Source: an uncultured Clostridiaceae bacterium (GTDB lineage Bacteria > Bacillota > Clostridia > Lachnospirales > Lachnospiraceae). Taken from it: a stretch of DNA of 6,635 bases. Where the stretch lies: contig CAMWOF010000130.1 in the NCBI GenBank assembly GCA_947175805.1, positions 1-6,635 of the forward strand, read 5' to 3'. The notes under the pieces were generated by a model. The model saw only the letters and a program-made list of their open reading frames with translations. It ran no database searches and had not been told where the DNA came from. Shown piece by piece: positions 6,561-6,635 of this stretch. Position numbers and translations under genes: made by a program. Every line of letters begins with the position of its first letter. Positions within the stretch are counted from its first letter, which is position 1.

Positions 6561-6565
6561 CCTCC
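6561..6565 (-). promoter_or_regulatory. Ribosome-binding site fixing the ATG start of the YbjQ-family gene
   Basis: GGAGG on the minus strand ends 7 nt before the ATG at 6553 and only 1 nt before the in-frame GTG at 6559. Normal spacing therefore selects the ATG. Confidence 0.8.
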
Positions 6566-6588
6566 GTTTAGATATTTTTAATAAATCC

Positions 6589-6597
6589 AGTATAACA
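6589..6597 (-). promoter_or_regulatory. Extended -10 element of the YbjQ-family gene promoter (cut by contig end)
   Basis: The minus strand reads TGT followed by TATACT, an extended -10 with 5 of 6 matches to TATAAT. Transcription would begin near 6582, giving a leader of about 29 nt with GGAGG in place. The -35 would fall at about 6612-6617, which is adapter sequence, so the rest of the natural promoter is missing from this window. Confidence 0.55.
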
Positions 6598-6599
6598 CA

Positions 6600-6635
6600 T
6601 GTCTCTTATACACATATGACGCTGCCGACGAAGAT
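6600..6635. other. Residual Nextera/Tn5 sequencing adapter at contig end
   Basis: From 6600 the plus strand reads TGTCTCTTATACACAT, then A, then TGACGCTGCCGACGA. This is the reverse complement of the Tn5 mosaic end joined to the Illumina Nextera Read-1 adapter, with one mismatch at 6616 (A where the adapter has C). The last four bases (6632-6635) would be the start of the index. It is library sequence left in the assembly, not a biological feature. Confidence 0.93.

Noticed and set aside
6600..6631. Tn5-like mosaic end considered as a genuine transposon terminus
   Set aside because: It continues directly into the Nextera Read-1 adapter and lies at the very end of the window, which is explained by library construction.

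Overview
All five genes lie on the minus strand, so transcription runs from right to left. The strong GGAGG ribosome-binding sites, extended -10 promoters (TGn directly before the -10) and moderate GC with AT-rich gaps fit a low-to-moderate-GC Firmicute. A gut Clostridia/Lachnospiraceae member is my best guess. This rests on style and gene content, not on a marker gene.

Right edge (6600-6635): these last bases are not genomic. They match the Tn5 mosaic end plus the Nextera Read-1 adapter with one mismatch, so the window ends at a contig end carrying untrimmed adapter. Real sequence stops near 6599, and the first promoter is cut just upstream of its -10.

5459-6553: a YbjQ-family protein with a long extension that holds a RanBP2-type zinc ribbon. 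It forms its own transcription unit, with an extended -10, a short leader and a strong rho-independent terminator at 5415-5441.

5365-3726: a two-gene operon joined by an ATGA overlap. It encodes a HAD-superfamily phosphatase of the phosphoglycolate phosphatase type and a six-helix rhomboid intramembrane serine protease with an intact Ser/His dyad and a soluble N-terminal domain of about 135 residues.

3725-3635: an intergenic control region. It holds a good promoter (TTGTAA, 17 bp, TAAAAT, with TGA before the -10) and a perfect 10-bp inverted repeat across the -10 and predicted start site. The first strong ribosome-binding site points to a TTG start at 3634.

3634-935: a protein of about 900 residues with a TPR-like helical N-terminus, a basic linker, a long acidic tyrosine-rich middle built from three tandem-repeat families (4 x 23, 10 x 14 and about 3 x 13 residues), and a coiled-coil C-terminus. 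Function unknown.

934-1: a 131-bp gap with a small GC-rich hairpin, then the first 267 codons of another disordered, charged and Gly/Ala-rich protein that runs off the left edge.

The most unusual part is the pair of consecutive low-complexity acidic proteins without signal peptides, the first under its own dyad-bearing promoter, next to a rhomboid protease. Their joint role is not evident from sequence. I see no RNA genes, CRISPR arrays, insertion sequences or phage genes.
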